Source of the DNA: Pedobacter panaciterrae
Lineage (GTDB): Bacteria > Bacteroidota > Bacteroidia > Sphingobacteriales > Sphingobacteriaceae
Length of the DNA: 64,000 nucleotides
Reading direction: 5' to 3'
NCBI RefSeq assembly: GCF_001636695.1
Contig: NZ_LGEL01000026.1
Coordinates: 1 to 64,000 of the forward strand
The translations under genes and the position numbers were made by a program. Each line of letters starts with the position of its first letter. Position 1 is the stretch's first letter. A model generated the notes under the pieces. It saw nothing but the letters and a program-made list of their open reading frames with translations, ran no database searches and was not told the DNA's origin. Positions 9,188 to 17,946 of this stretch are shown piece after piece.

Positions 9188-9970
9188 TCAGTACAGAATG
9201 TACTGAGAATTCGCCACCTCCCCTGGCGAATGGCCTGTGTAAGTCTTGTAATCACGATTAAAATGCGACTGATCATAATACCCACTTTCATAAGCGACTT
9301 CAGTAAGTGACAGCGCAGGGTATTTTTTCAAATGATCCAATGATCTGATGAACCTGCTTACACGCAGGTATTCTTTTGGTGATAAACCGATACACTGCTG
9401 AAACTTTCTTGAAAGATGCCGCTGACTCAAACCAACATCATTGGTGAGCTTACTTACAGGTATTAAGCCACCTGAAAGCTGCACCTCATTCAGGCAATAG
9501 GCAACCTGCAAATCATTTTTTTCGGGAACCAATTGTTTTAACAAATATTCTTGCAACACACCTACACGTTCTTCATTATTAATAATACCAGCCAGCCTAT
9601 CCTCTATCTCTGTCGCCATACCACTCCATACATCTGATAGAGACACAGTAGTATCAGTTAGAACATGCATTGGAATTTGAAAAAACTTATACGCCATACC
9701 AGGATAAAAACAAATGGCAAAGCAACCAGCACCCTTACGCATCTGCACATCCATGGGGCGGCTCATACGAAAAGTAATGATACTGCGCTTATGCAATTCA
9801 TTATCAATGATTGCCACAGGTGTACTCGTATAATTCACAAAAAGTTCAACACAGGTATCAGGCAGCACACGAATATGATGAGTATCTTTATCTTCATCGC
9901 AGTCCATAGCGCATATCAGCTTTATATAGGGTTGTAGACTTGGGATGATATTGTAAAGTTGCAAACGCAT
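9188..9970 (-). CDS. AraC-family transcriptional regulator
   Basis: A 260-residue regulator. The N-terminal ~150 residues form a cupin-like sensor domain (LPDTCVELFVNY near 36-47 fits the DUF6597 type). The C-terminal ~100 residues hold two helix-turn-helix units: LTNDVGLSQRHLSRKFQQCI and LTEVAYESGYYDQSHFNRDY, followed by TGHSPGEV. The family is unmistakable; the ligand is unknown. It is followed by the DHFR-like gene on the same strand, which is a possible target. Confidence 0.92.
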   Translation of the reverse strand: MRLQLYNIIPSLQPYIKLICAMDCDEDKDTHHIRVLPDTCVELFVNYTSTPVAIIDNELHKRSIITFRMSRPMDVQMRKGAGCFAICFYPGMAYKFFQIPMHVLTDTTVSLSDVWSGMATEIEDRLAGIINNEERVGVLQEYLLKQLVPEKNDLQVAYCLNEVQLSGGLIPVSKLTNDVGLSQRHLSRKFQQCIGLSPKEYLRVSRFIRSLDHLKKYPALSLTEVAYESGYYDQSHFNRDYKTYTGHSPGEVANSQYILY

Positions 9971-9993
9971 ACGTTATAAATATAATAAATCTA

Positions 9994-12399
9994 TTAACCT
10001 TCTCCCAATTTCACATTCCTAAGCCTTAGTGAATTCAGAATAACAGAAACAGAACTAAAACTCATGGCCAAAGCTGCAATCATCGGTGAAAGCAGGATAC
10101 CGAAAAACGGATACAACAAACCAGCAGCCACAGGAATACCCAGCACATTATAACCAAGTGCAAAAAACAAGTTTCCTTTTATATTGCCCATTACTTTATG
10201 ACTTAACAACCTGGCTTTTGCAATACCATTCAAATCACCTTTAACCAAAGTAATAGCGGCACTCTCAATAGCTACATCAGTTCCGGTACCCATAGCAATA
10301 CCAATATCTGCCTGAGATAATGCAGGAGCATCATTAATACCATCCCCTGCCATGGCCACCTTTTTACCTTCTGCCTGAAGTTTTTTTATTTCATTCAATT
10401 TATCTTCCGGCAACATTTGCGCTTTAAAACCATCCAGGTTCAAGGTTCCGCTTACTGCTTTTGCAGTATCCTCATTATCTCCGGTGAACATAATTACTTT
10501 CAAGCCTTCCTCCTGAAGTTTTTTGATAGCAGCAGCACTTGATGACTTTATTTTATCAGAGATAACTACATAACCAACGGCTTTATTTCCAACAGCTAAA
10601 TAAGAAACCGTTTTACCTTGCTTTTGAGCGATCTTAACTTGCTCTTCTAATTCAGGAGCAATTTCAGCTTTAACATACTCCATTAATTTCAGGTTACCTA
10701 AAGCAAGTTTTTCGTCCTTTAATACACCTGTAACACCTTTACCGGTTACAGCTTCAAAATTTGAAACCGGTTGAACTTTTACTTTGTTTTCCACTCCATA
10801 ATGAAGTGTTGCCTGTGCTAAAGGGTGTTCGCTACTACTATTTAAGGCTACTATTCTTTCAAGAACTTCCTGCTCATTAAAATCAGAATTTACACTTACT
10901 ACTTTTTCAACTGAAGGCTTTCCTTCTGTAACTGTACCTGTTTTATCAATAATGACCACATCAATTGCATTCATTTTTTCTAACGATTCTGCATTCTTGA
11001 TCAATACACCAGACTGTGCACCTTTACCCACACCTACCATCACAGACATTGGCGTAGCAAGGCCAAGCGCACACGGACAAGCAATAATTAACACCGCAAT
11101 GGCATTTACAAAAGCATAAACATAAGAAGGCTCAGGCCCATAAATTGCCCAAACCACAAATGTTGCTATGGCAATCAATACCACCACAGGAACAAAATAT
11201 CCAGAAATCTTATCTGCCATTTTTTGGATAGGCGCTTTGGAACGGCTAGCCGAGTTCACCATTTCGATAATCTGAGAAAGTAGTGTTTCCGACCCTACCT
11301 TTTCAGCAAGCATCACAAAAGTTTTATTGCCATTAATAGTCCCTGAACTAACTTTATCTCCAGTCTTTTTCTCCACAGGAACAGGTTCCCCCGAGATCAT
11401 GGATTCATCAATTATAGCCTCTCCCGTTTCAATACTCCCATCTACCGGTATTTTTTCACCTGGTTTTACGCGCAACAAATCTCCCTTTTGAATCTCATCA
11501 ATGGAAACCGACATTTCTTTATCCCCTACAACTTTTGTAGCCGTGTTAGGCGCCAATTTCAATAGTTCTTTAATTGCACTGTTCGTTTTACCATGAGCCC
11601 TGGCTTCCAGAAGTTGCCCAAGCAATACAAGGGTCAGAATCACTGTTGCAGCTTCAAAATATACATATACCGTACCGTGATGAGTTTTGAACTGATCTGG
11701 AAAAACATCAGGAAAAAGTAAAGCCACAAGGCTGAATAGCCAGGCAACCCCGGCACCAATACCTATCAAGGTAAACATGTTTAATTTCCATGTAATTATA
11801 GATTTCCATGCGCGCTTAAAGAACATCCATGTGGCATAAAAAACTACAGGAATAGAAAGCACAAACTGAACCCAATTCCAATACTTCAATTCCATTAAGT
11901 TAAACAACGGATTATTTGGAATCATTTCCGTCATCGCTATTATAAAAATAGGAATGGTAAAAACGGCAGCAATCTTAAACTTGTGCAATAGATTTTCATA
12001 AGTTTTATCTTCCTCTTCAGCATCTAGTCCCATAGGCACCAAATCCATCCCACATATAGGACATGAACCCGGCTGATCCCTAATAATTTCGGGATGCATA
12101 GGGCAGTAATACATTCCATTACCTTCATGTTTAACAGCTTTAGCCGGAGCTGCTTCATGAGAATGATTTACAGCTGGCATGTGATGATGATGAGCATCCA
12201 TTTCAATCTTATAATCACCCACAGCAGCTATTGCCTCCTGTAATTTCTCAGTTGAAATGTGCTTATCCATGGTAATTATTGCTTCGGCAGGTTCAAGTGT
12301 AACTTTTGCAGATATCCCGTCAATACCATTCAAAGCATCTTCCACTTTACTACGACAGCCCTGACAGCTCATTCCGGTTATTTTATAAGTATGTTTCAT
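9994..12399 (-). CDS. copA: Cu+-exporting P-type ATPase with extra metal-binding domain
   Basis: An 801-residue P1B-type ATPase that would pump Cu+ out of the cytoplasm. Residues 1-66 are an HMA domain with GMSCQGC at 9-15. A His-rich linker (HHHH at 70-73) leads to a second, zinc-ribbon-like heavy-metal-binding domain at about 97-124 (YYCPMHPEI then GSCPICGMDLVP). The core has eight expected membrane helices, the actuator motif ISGEPVP, the membrane metal site CPC in IACPCALGLA, the phosphorylation site DKTGT, the HP motif in SSEHPLA, and GDGINDAPAL. It is the last gene of the copper cluster, 19 bp after the multicopper oxidase gene. The Cu+ assignment follows from CPC, GMSCQGC and the neighbours. 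Confidence 0.93.
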   Translation of the reverse strand: MKHTYKITGMSCQGCRSKVEDALNGIDGISAKVTLEPAEAIITMDKHISTEKLQEAIAAVGDYKIEMDAHHHHMPAVNHSHEAAPAKAVKHEGNGMYYCPMHPEIIRDQPGSCPICGMDLVPMGLDAEEEDKTYENLLHKFKIAAVFTIPIFIIAMTEMIPNNPLFNLMELKYWNWVQFVLSIPVVFYATWMFFKRAWKSIITWKLNMFTLIGIGAGVAWLFSLVALLFPDVFPDQFKTHHGTVYVYFEAATVILTLVLLGQLLEARAHGKTNSAIKELLKLAPNTATKVVGDKEMSVSIDEIQKGDLLRVKPGEKIPVDGSIETGEAIIDESMISGEPVPVEKKTGDKVSSGTINGNKTFVMLAEKVGSETLLSQIIEMVNSASRSKAPIQKMADKISGYFVPVVVLIAIATFVVWAIYGPEPSYVYAFVNAIAVLIIACPCALGLATPMSVMVGVGKGAQSGVLIKNAESLEKMNAIDVVIIDKTGTVTEGKPSVEKVVSVNSDFNEQEVLERIVALNSSSEHPLAQATLHYGVENKVKVQPVSNFEAVTGKGVTGVLKDEKLALGNLKLMEYVKAEIAPELEEQVKIAQKQGKTVSYLAVGNKAVGYVVISDKIKSSSAAAIKKLQEEGLKVIMFTGDNEDTAKAVSGTLNLDGFKAQMLPEDKLNEIKKLQAEGKKVAMAGDGINDAPALSQADIGIAMGTGTDVAIESAAITLVKGDLNGIAKARLLSHKVMGNIKGNLFFALGYNVLGIPVAAGLLYPFFGILLSPMIAALAMSFSSVSVILNSLRLRNVKLGEG

Positions 12400-12418
12400 G
12401 ATGTGATGATTATAACAA

Positions 12419-14761
12419 TTAATAGCTTAAAGTAAGTCCTGCACCGTAACCCATATCACTATCGTAGTGAGTAGACAAGCCAAAGTATTTGGTAACGATA
12501 TATCTAAAACCGGCCATATACTCCTTGTCGGTATTCACCATAAATTGAAAACGGAGTCTTTTGGATATAGGAACATCTTCTCTCATCAATTGGAACCTAA
12601 CATTTCCTTTGTGATCTAAAGAAGCATCGGCCACAATCAACATCGGCAAGGTATACTGTACCCCTAAATGAAACACTTGTCTAAAGTTTTTGGTATTGCT
12701 TTGGCCGAAAAAATTATTCCCCGGCGATAAAGATTGTCCAAAAATATTTTTGTCCATAGGGTCAATCGTTCTTTTTCTAAAGTCCCAGCCAACGTAGGGA
12801 AACAGCCATTGATTTCTCCCAATAAATCTACCAAAATGACTTTCACTTTCATAGCCCATTTCCTTGTCAAAACCAATTCTCCATTCCGTTGTAAAACGAT
12901 AACGGGTATTGGCCAGCATAATCTCTCCATCACTACCATTAGTTTCAATTCCAACTTTTGCCATTGCATGAAATGCCCTGTCATCACTAAACAACATGCG
13001 CTGGGCCATTTTCGGATTAGGAATTTCAGGATTAGGCGGCGAGTTCTCATAACTGAATATACGCCCCATTCCACTCATCATGTGGTATAAAATATGGCAA
13101 TGAAAAAACCAATCCCCTCCGGCTTCTGTGGCAGCAAATTCAATCGTATCCCTTTCCATCGGCATAATATCCAATACATTTTTAAGTGGTGCATTTTCTC
13201 CCTGCCCATTAATAACCCTAAAATCATGACCATGCAGGTGCATCGGATGTCGCATCATACTATTATTATACAAAATGATGCGAACGTTTTCTCCTTTTTT
13301 AATCAGGATCTTATCGGTTTCTGAAACCGTTTTATTATCCAGGGTCCATACATAACGGTTCATATTCCCCGTAAGATCAAACTTCAGCTCTTTCCATGGG
13401 CCATTGGGTAATGTAGTTTTCTTCGGATCACGAAGCATCCCGTAGTTCAGTGTAACAATTTCCGAAGATTCAGGGTACATTACAGCATTCATATCCATAA
13501 CCTGGTTTTGCATTTTCATGCCATCCATTTCAATCATGTTGCCGTTCATATCCATCATTTCATTCATCATTTTCATTCCGGCAAAATATTTCAGCTTAGG
13601 GAGTGCCCGGGCTGCAACCTTTTCTCCTGTACCCAGCCATAAAGAGGCCGATTTGGTTCGATCTTCAGGCGTCACCAAAAATTCATAGCTCTTATTTTCC
13701 GGAACAGTAACCACCACATCATAGGTTTCAGAGGCAGCTATAATTAATCTGTCCACCTCTACAGGTTCCACATCATTTCCATCAGTAGCTACTACAGTTA
13801 TCTTACCTCCGGAATAAGTCAACCAGAAATAATCAGATGCTCCACCGTTGGCGATGCGCAGCCTCACCTTATCACCGGCCTTAAACTGGGGTTGCAATTG
13901 CTGGTTCTTGCCATTGATCAGAAAAGTATCATAGTACACATCACTTACATCCATCGCATTCATTCGCTTCCACTCATTAGCCACCTTAATTTTAAAATTG
14001 CCTGTTCTAATCGCTTCTGCATAACTTTGCGTGGTTCCTTTTTTAATAGCGAACCAATCGTTGGCATTCTTAAGGCTACGATGTACCTCTTCAGGTTTCA
14101 TATCCGTCCATTCACTTATAACAAGAGGAATTGTTGGGATATCCCATTCTTTTCTTTTGTTCATGATAAATGCCCCGTACATGCCAATCTGCTCCTGAAA
14201 CATGCTATGACTATGATACCAATGTGTACCATGCTGAACAATGGGGAACTTATAAACATAAGTAGAGTCTGGCTTAATTGGCATTTGTGTAAGAAAGGGA
14301 ACACCATCCATTTTATTTGGTAAAAACAAACCATGCCAGTGTAGAGATGTTTCTTCCTTAAGTTTGTTATGAACGTATATCAATGCCGTATCGCCTTCAG
14401 TAAAGGTTAGTGTAGGCATTGGTATCTGTCCGTTTACAGCAATTGCGCGTTTTGTTTTCTTTCCATAAGTTACTGTTGTATCTGCAATGTAAAGGTCATA
14501 TCGAACAGTGCGGGACGGTTTATTATTGGTACCGCCCATGTTTCCCATGTCATCATTCTTTTTGATTGCGTCTTTCATATGGTCATGCTCAGGTGCAGCT
14601 TTCTTAATTTTTTCAGGCACCAGTTCCATCCCACATTTAGGGCATTTGCCAGGTTTTGAAGAATGGATTTCGGGATGCATGGGGCATGTATAAGTAGTTT
14701 GGGTTTGGGCAAAAACCACAGAACTGAACATCAATAAAAAAACAGTTAATATATTTTTCAT
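12419..14761 (-). CDS. Composite multicopper oxidase (metal domain + CopA-type MCO + CopB-like barrel)
   Basis: A 780-residue exported protein with three parts. After a signal peptide (1-18) comes a small metal-binding domain at about 24-50 (YTCPMHPEIHSSKPGKCPKC then GMELVPEK). A CopA/laccase-type multicopper oxidase follows, with all four copper motifs: HWHGLF, HWYHSH, HPMHLHGHDF and WFFHCHILYHMMSGM. A Met-rich stretch (MNEMMDMNGNMIEMDGMKM) lies near 390-415. The last ~180 residues resemble the C-terminal barrel of the outer-membrane copper protein CopB (TEWRIGF, LFPYVGWDF, LMREDVPISKRLRFQFMVN). It probably oxidises Cu+ in the periplasm or at the outer membrane. The CopB-like part is assigned by eye and is the least certain element. 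Confidence 0.87.
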   Translation of the reverse strand: MKNILTVFLLMFSSVVFAQTQTTYTCPMHPEIHSSKPGKCPKCGMELVPEKIKKAAPEHDHMKDAIKKNDDMGNMGGTNNKPSRTVRYDLYIADTTVTYGKKTKRAIAVNGQIPMPTLTFTEGDTALIYVHNKLKEETSLHWHGLFLPNKMDGVPFLTQMPIKPDSTYVYKFPIVQHGTHWYHSHSMFQEQIGMYGAFIMNKRKEWDIPTIPLVISEWTDMKPEEVHRSLKNANDWFAIKKGTTQSYAEAIRTGNFKIKVANEWKRMNAMDVSDVYYDTFLINGKNQQLQPQFKAGDKVRLRIANGGASDYFWLTYSGGKITVVATDGNDVEPVEVDRLIIAASETYDVVVTVPENKSYEFLVTPEDRTKSASLWLGTGEKVAARALPKLKYFAGMKMMNEMMDMNGNMIEMDGMKMQNQVMDMNAVMYPESSEIVTLNYGMLRDPKKTTLPNGPWKELKFDLTGNMNRYVWTLDNKTVSETDKILIKKGENVRIILYNNSMMRHPMHLHGHDFRVINGQGENAPLKNVLDIMPMERDTIEFAATEAGGDWFFHCHILYHMMSGMGRIFSYENSPPNPEIPNPKMAQRMLFSDDRAFHAMAKVGIETNGSDGEIMLANTRYRFTTEWRIGFDKEMGYESESHFGRFIGRNQWLFPYVGWDFRKRTIDPMDKNIFGQSLSPGNNFFGQSNTKNFRQVFHLGVQYTLPMLIVADASLDHKGNVRFQLMREDVPISKRLRFQFMVNTDKEYMAGFRYIVTKYFGLSTHYDSDMGYGAGLTLSY

Positions 14762-14783
14762 TTCATGATGATTAAATAATTGA

Positions 14784-15251
14784 CTAAGGAATCTTTTTGT
14801 TTAAACTATCCTTAGAATTTTGTACCCAGTTTATTATTAACGACTTCTCCGCTTTGCTCAAAATGGCATTTCTATGAATCAGTGTATATGAAAACAGAGG
14901 CATTTTACCGTCTTTTACACTACTTTCTATAGCACGTAATTTGTTCTGCTGTCTCCTTGATGTGTAAGTCCCAAATTCATTAAAATTTAATTCTTTCTTA
15001 CCAGATTGTACATAATAATTCATAAACCAGGACACAGGTTGTATATGCACATACCAGGGATATTCAGTATTGTTGCTATGACAATCGAAACATGCCTTTT
15101 TCAATATTCCTTGTACATCATCCGGCATAGCTACTATTTTAGAGATATCGTTAGGCATAGCCTGCCCATTTACATTACGGGCAGGCTGTACAAATTGAAT
15201 GAGTATAAGAATTGCTAATAGTCCGGGAAGTATTTTTTTTATGCCTTTCAT
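14784..15251 (-). CDS. Heme-binding-domain protein (c-type-like, CxxCH)
   Basis: A 155-residue protein with an N-terminal hydrophobic segment (LPGLLAILILIQFV) that is a signal peptide or anchor. The family signature follows: CFDCHSNNTEYPWYVHIQPV near 54-73, then the His/Trp-rich region with SWFMNYYVQSGKKELNFNEF. This is the haem_bd domain common in Bacteroidota, where CxxCH could attach heme covalently. It ends in a helix (LSKAEKSLIINWVQ). It sits inside the copper cluster, between the multicopper oxidase and a DUF3347 gene (6 bp away), so it may serve redox chemistry there; that role is inferred. Confidence 0.82.
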   Translation of the reverse strand: MKGIKKILPGLLAILILIQFVQPARNVNGQAMPNDISKIVAMPDDVQGILKKACFDCHSNNTEYPWYVHIQPVSWFMNYYVQSGKKELNFNEFGTYTSRRQQNKLRAIESSVKDGKMPLFSYTLIHRNAILSKAEKSLIINWVQNSKDSLNKKIP

Positions 15252-15256
15252 GGCTG

Positions 15257-15784
15257 TTATTTTAGCTCCTCTTTAACAGTACCACAAGTTGGCATCGCTT
15301 TTCCCAGGTAAGGGTTTTTAATATCCTTTACCTCACTCAACCAAATTGCTCCTTTATTATTATTGTACATCGGACAATGATCTACATACAGCGTTTGGTT
15401 AGTTCCAAGTAGCTTAACAAGGTCATACATATCCTTACTTAACATATCGAAATGTTCACGCTGATGTGTAATGTTTCCTACACTGGCACCAATATGTTCA
15501 GCGTGCTCTTTAGCATCACCGTATATATCTGTATATGCCTTATCCTGCTCGGGGCTTAAAGATTTTTTATCGAAACTGGCAAAGGCTGTCACCATTTCAT
15601 TTCCAGCTGCTGCTACGTCTTTATCACTATCAGTTGTAAATGCATTTTTTAATTTGAGATATGAGCCAAGAAGTACGTCAGTAGAAGTATCTTTTTCTGC
15701 AGTCAATTGAGTTTTATTGCTATTATTAGTGCAGGCTGCCAGGAATAGTAAGGAAAAAGTCAGGCTATAAATTAATGTTTTCAT
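15257..15784 (-). CDS. DUF3347-domain lipoprotein, copper-associated
   Basis: A 175-residue lipoprotein (lipobox LAAC at about 15-18, CTNNSNK). The DUF3347 domain covers about 40-175 and includes ITHQREHFDMLSKDMYDLVK followed by a metal-site-like segment, VDHCPMYNNNKGAIWLSEVK, and the closing TCGTVKEELK. The His, Cys and Met residues in HCPM and TCG are the probable metal ligands. DUF3347 is often fused to or encoded beside CusB-type efflux adaptors. It is the first of two adjacent paralogues and lies 6 bp before the heme-binding-domain gene. Confidence 0.85.
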   Translation of the reverse strand: MKTLIYSLTFSLLFLAACTNNSNKTQLTAEKDTSTDVLLGSYLKLKNAFTTDSDKDVAAAGNEMVTAFASFDKKSLSPEQDKAYTDIYGDAKEHAEHIGASVGNITHQREHFDMLSKDMYDLVKLLGTNQTLYVDHCPMYNNNKGAIWLSEVKDIKNPYLGKAMPTCGTVKEELK

Positions 15785-15837
15785 CGTATTTAATTATTTT
15801 TTTAGAAATGATTGCCGACATAGGGCGACAAAGAATC

Positions 15838-15881
15838 AATTGTACAGCCACAACACCCCCTAAAGGCGAAGCTGTACAATT
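15838..15881. other. Intergenic inverted repeat between the two DUF3347 genes
   Basis: AATTGTACAGC at 15838-15848 is perfectly inverted at 15871-15881, giving an 11-bp stem with a 22-nt loop. It lies in the 108-bp gap between two paralogous genes. It could trim or attenuate the transcript; there is no T-tract typical of a strong terminator. Confidence 0.45.
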
Positions 15882-15892
15882 AACAATCAGAA

Positions 15893-16381
15893 TTACTTTA
15901 AAGTTTCTTTTACTGACCCGCAGGTTAACATTTGTTTACCGAAATACGGATTTTTTATCGCCGCATTATCAGAAAGCCAATAGCTCTTTTTCATCGGGCA
16001 ATAGTCATAGTACACTGCGTCTTTGCTAAGCTTTACAACTTTGGCCAGTTTAAAAAGATTGGCCGAAAAATTCGCGAAATGCTCTCTTTGGTGAGAAATA
16101 TCTTTTGTTTCCGAGATGTGTTTGGCATCAAATGCAAGCTTATCCTGAAGCCCCGTAAAAGCAGTCATCTCTGCCTGTGGCATTGCTTTTATATCTACAC
16201 TGGCTAAGGCCTTAGAAAATTCAATTGCTTTTGAAGCTGCAACAGCAGCATCAGAATTCACTAACGCATTTTTGATGTCGTAATATGAAGTTAATAATGA
16301 TTGTGTCTCGCTGGTTTGAGCAAAACCTGGTTTGATCCACGCAATTGCAACTAAAGCAACTACTAAAAATATCTTTTTCAT
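15893..16381 (-). CDS. DUF3347-domain periplasmic protein (paralogue)
   Basis: A 162-residue secreted protein with an ordinary signal peptide ending at GFAQ (MKKIFLVVALVAIAWIKPGF). The DUF3347 domain repeats the layout of the neighbouring lipoprotein: KDISHQREHFANFSANLFKL, then YDYCPMKKSYWLSDN and TCGSVKETLK. Unlike its neighbour it has no lipobox, so it should be soluble in the periplasm. Its place in the copper cluster suggests periplasmic copper binding or delivery. The duplication, one anchored and one soluble copy, is a notable arrangement. Confidence 0.85.
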   Translation of the reverse strand: MKKIFLVVALVAIAWIKPGFAQTSETQSLLTSYYDIKNALVNSDAAVAASKAIEFSKALASVDIKAMPQAEMTAFTGLQDKLAFDAKHISETKDISHQREHFANFSANLFKLAKVVKLSKDAVYYDYCPMKKSYWLSDNAAIKNPYFGKQMLTCGSVKETLK

Positions 16382-16453
16382 GATGTAATAATTTAATGTT
16401 TATACTGATTTTAGCACATAGCAATAGCTATGTAATAGGTGTCACATTAAATT

Positions 16454-16882
16454 CTATATCTGAAAGCTCTGTACAGCTATGCGTATATCTGATATGGGAG
16501 GATGATAATTGCGGTTATAGTACCTGGTTTTAAGATGTTGCGTATTTAATACGGCGATATCAAAATTATAAAAAACAGGGGCTATAATAACAGCAGATTG
16601 GGGATGATTATAATCCTTAACAGCAGATGGAACTATTTTATCTGTCTTCTCTAATTTTGTTATTTCGTCCTTACAGCAATTCTCTTTGTCGGCATGATGA
16701 TCAACTGCTTTAGCATGGTCGTGCGAATGTGGCTCAGAATGATGGTGTGGTTGGGAATGATGATGAGATTCAGTGTGTGTATGTTGAACACCTACCGAGC
16801 AAGCAAATCCAATAACTATATTTGAGAAAAATACAATCAATAAAAAGAATGCTTTTAGCGGTATGTTCGTACTTTTTCTCAT
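16454..16882 (-). CDS. Small secreted His-rich protein, probable metal binder
   Basis: A 142-residue protein with a signal segment (FFLLIVFFSNIVIGFACS). A dense His-rich stretch lies near 34-66 (HTHTESHHHSQPHHHSEPHS then HDHAKAVDHHADKENCCKDE) and a short tail with YNRNYHPPISDIR. The cysteine pair and the Pro-Pro near the end recall the small HYC_CC_PP proteins that accompany metal genes in this phylum; that match is from memory. It is the first gene of the copper cluster and is transcribed toward it. It probably buffers or senses Cu or another soft metal in the periplasm. Confidence 0.72.
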   Translation of the reverse strand: MRKSTNIPLKAFFLLIVFFSNIVIGFACSVGVQHTHTESHHHSQPHHHSEPHSHDHAKAVDHHADKENCCKDEITKLEKTDKIVPSAVKDYNHPQSAVIIAPVFYNFDIAVLNTQHLKTRYYNRNYHPPISDIRIAVQSFQI

Positions 16883-17034
16883 GCGTCTTATAAAGAATAA
16901 AACTATTGCTGACAGTTAATCATCATCATAACAAAGCTAGCAACATACACTCCATGGGAACTTATATAATTCGGTAAATATTTTATATAATTCGAATCCA
17001 TTATAATTATATTTATGTACCCAATCATAATCCT

Positions 17035-17883
17035 ATGAAAAAGCTCTATGTAATACTCATTTTAAGTCTTATTTCTGCTAATCTTTTTGCACAGACAAAA
17101 AATCCAACGAAGGAAGATCTCATTCAAAAACTCAATGGCGAAGAAATGAAAGGCAAGGTTATTAAAATCACCGACAGCGATGTTACATTCATTTACACTG
17201 GCGAAACCGCTGAATATGTGATTAAAAAATCTGATATCGCCAAGATTGTACATTCCAGTGGCAGGATAGAAGTAATTAGTCAACAGAGCCTTCCTGCTCA
17301 GGAACGCCAAAAAGACCAGGTCAGCATGTCTGCCTCCCCCGTCGATCATCATAATAAAATAGCGGTCCTGCCATTCACCTACCTAATGGACAATCAACCC
17401 GGTGCAGATGCAATAGGTTTAAAGGCCCAGGAAGACACTTACGGATTTCTTTCTCAGCACTCTGCAGGATATACTATTTTAGATCCAAGAACTACTAATG
17501 CTACACTGGCCAAGGCAGGGGTTACCAGAGATAAAATGATGAATTTTACCATGAAAGAAATCTGCGATATACTTGGTGTTGAGTATGTAGTGGATGGGGT
17601 TGTTACACAGAATAAGGGTTACCAGACCAGCTCCTCAAGTGAAAATTCAAATACCAAAGTGAAACGTGATGGCGACAAAGACGTAAAAGGTGTCTCATCT
17701 TATGGCTCAACTTCAAGCAATGCCGTTCAACGATATGATGTGGCGGTAAGTCTGCATATCTATATGGACAATAATGCCAGTATCTATAACCAGACCCATA
17801 AAGCTTTTTTAAGTAATACCGACGGTTCCTACACCAGTCCACTGGAATATCTTCTCAAACGATGCCCGCTATACAGAAAATAA
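17035..17883 (+). CDS. Secreted CsgG/TolB-like domain protein of unknown role
   Basis: A 282-residue protein with a signal peptide (MKKLYVILILSLISANLFAQ). The first ~70 mature residues resemble a small beta domain (NGEEMKGKVIKITDSDVTFI). From about 105 the sequence KIAVLPFTYLMDN then GLKAQEDTYGFLSQHSAGYT and ILGVEYVVDGVVTQNKG follows the layout of CsgG/TolB-N-type domains that assemble at the outer membrane. It may therefore be a periplasmic assembly or stress-related protein. It diverges from the copper cluster and converges with the TonB receptor, sharing a terminator. Confidence 0.6.
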   Translation: MKKLYVILILSLISANLFAQTKNPTKEDLIQKLNGEEMKGKVIKITDSDVTFIYTGETAEYVIKKSDIAKIVHSSGRIEVISQQSLPAQERQKDQVSMSASPVDHHNKIAVLPFTYLMDNQPGADAIGLKAQEDTYGFLSQHSAGYTILDPRTTNATLAKAGVTRDKMMNFTMKEICDILGVEYVVDGVVTQNKGYQTSSSSENSNTKVKRDGDKDVKGVSSYGSTSSNAVQRYDVAVSLHIYMDNNASIYNQTHKAFLSNTDGSYTSPLEYLLKRCPLYRK

Positions 17884-17917
17884 TGATGCGCAATCAAGAA
17901 ATTTCTTCAATAAAATA

Positions 17918-17939
17918 AGCGGGGGAAGCATCCCCCGCT
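17918..17939. terminator. GC-rich hairpin between convergent genes
   Basis: AGCGGGGGA (17918-17926) pairs perfectly with TCCCCCGCT (17931-17939) over a 4-nt loop. Read on the minus strand it is followed by the T-rich TATTTTATT, so it should terminate the TonB-receptor transcript. On the plus strand it sits 35 bp after the CsgG-like gene, so it probably works for both. Confidence 0.85.
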
Positions 17940-17946
17940 CAAAAAG

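Noticed and set aside
12664-13074. A 136-codon minus-strand ORF in another frame of the multicopper oxidase
   Set aside because: It overlaps the copper-site coding region in a shifted frame; no start context or conserved motif.
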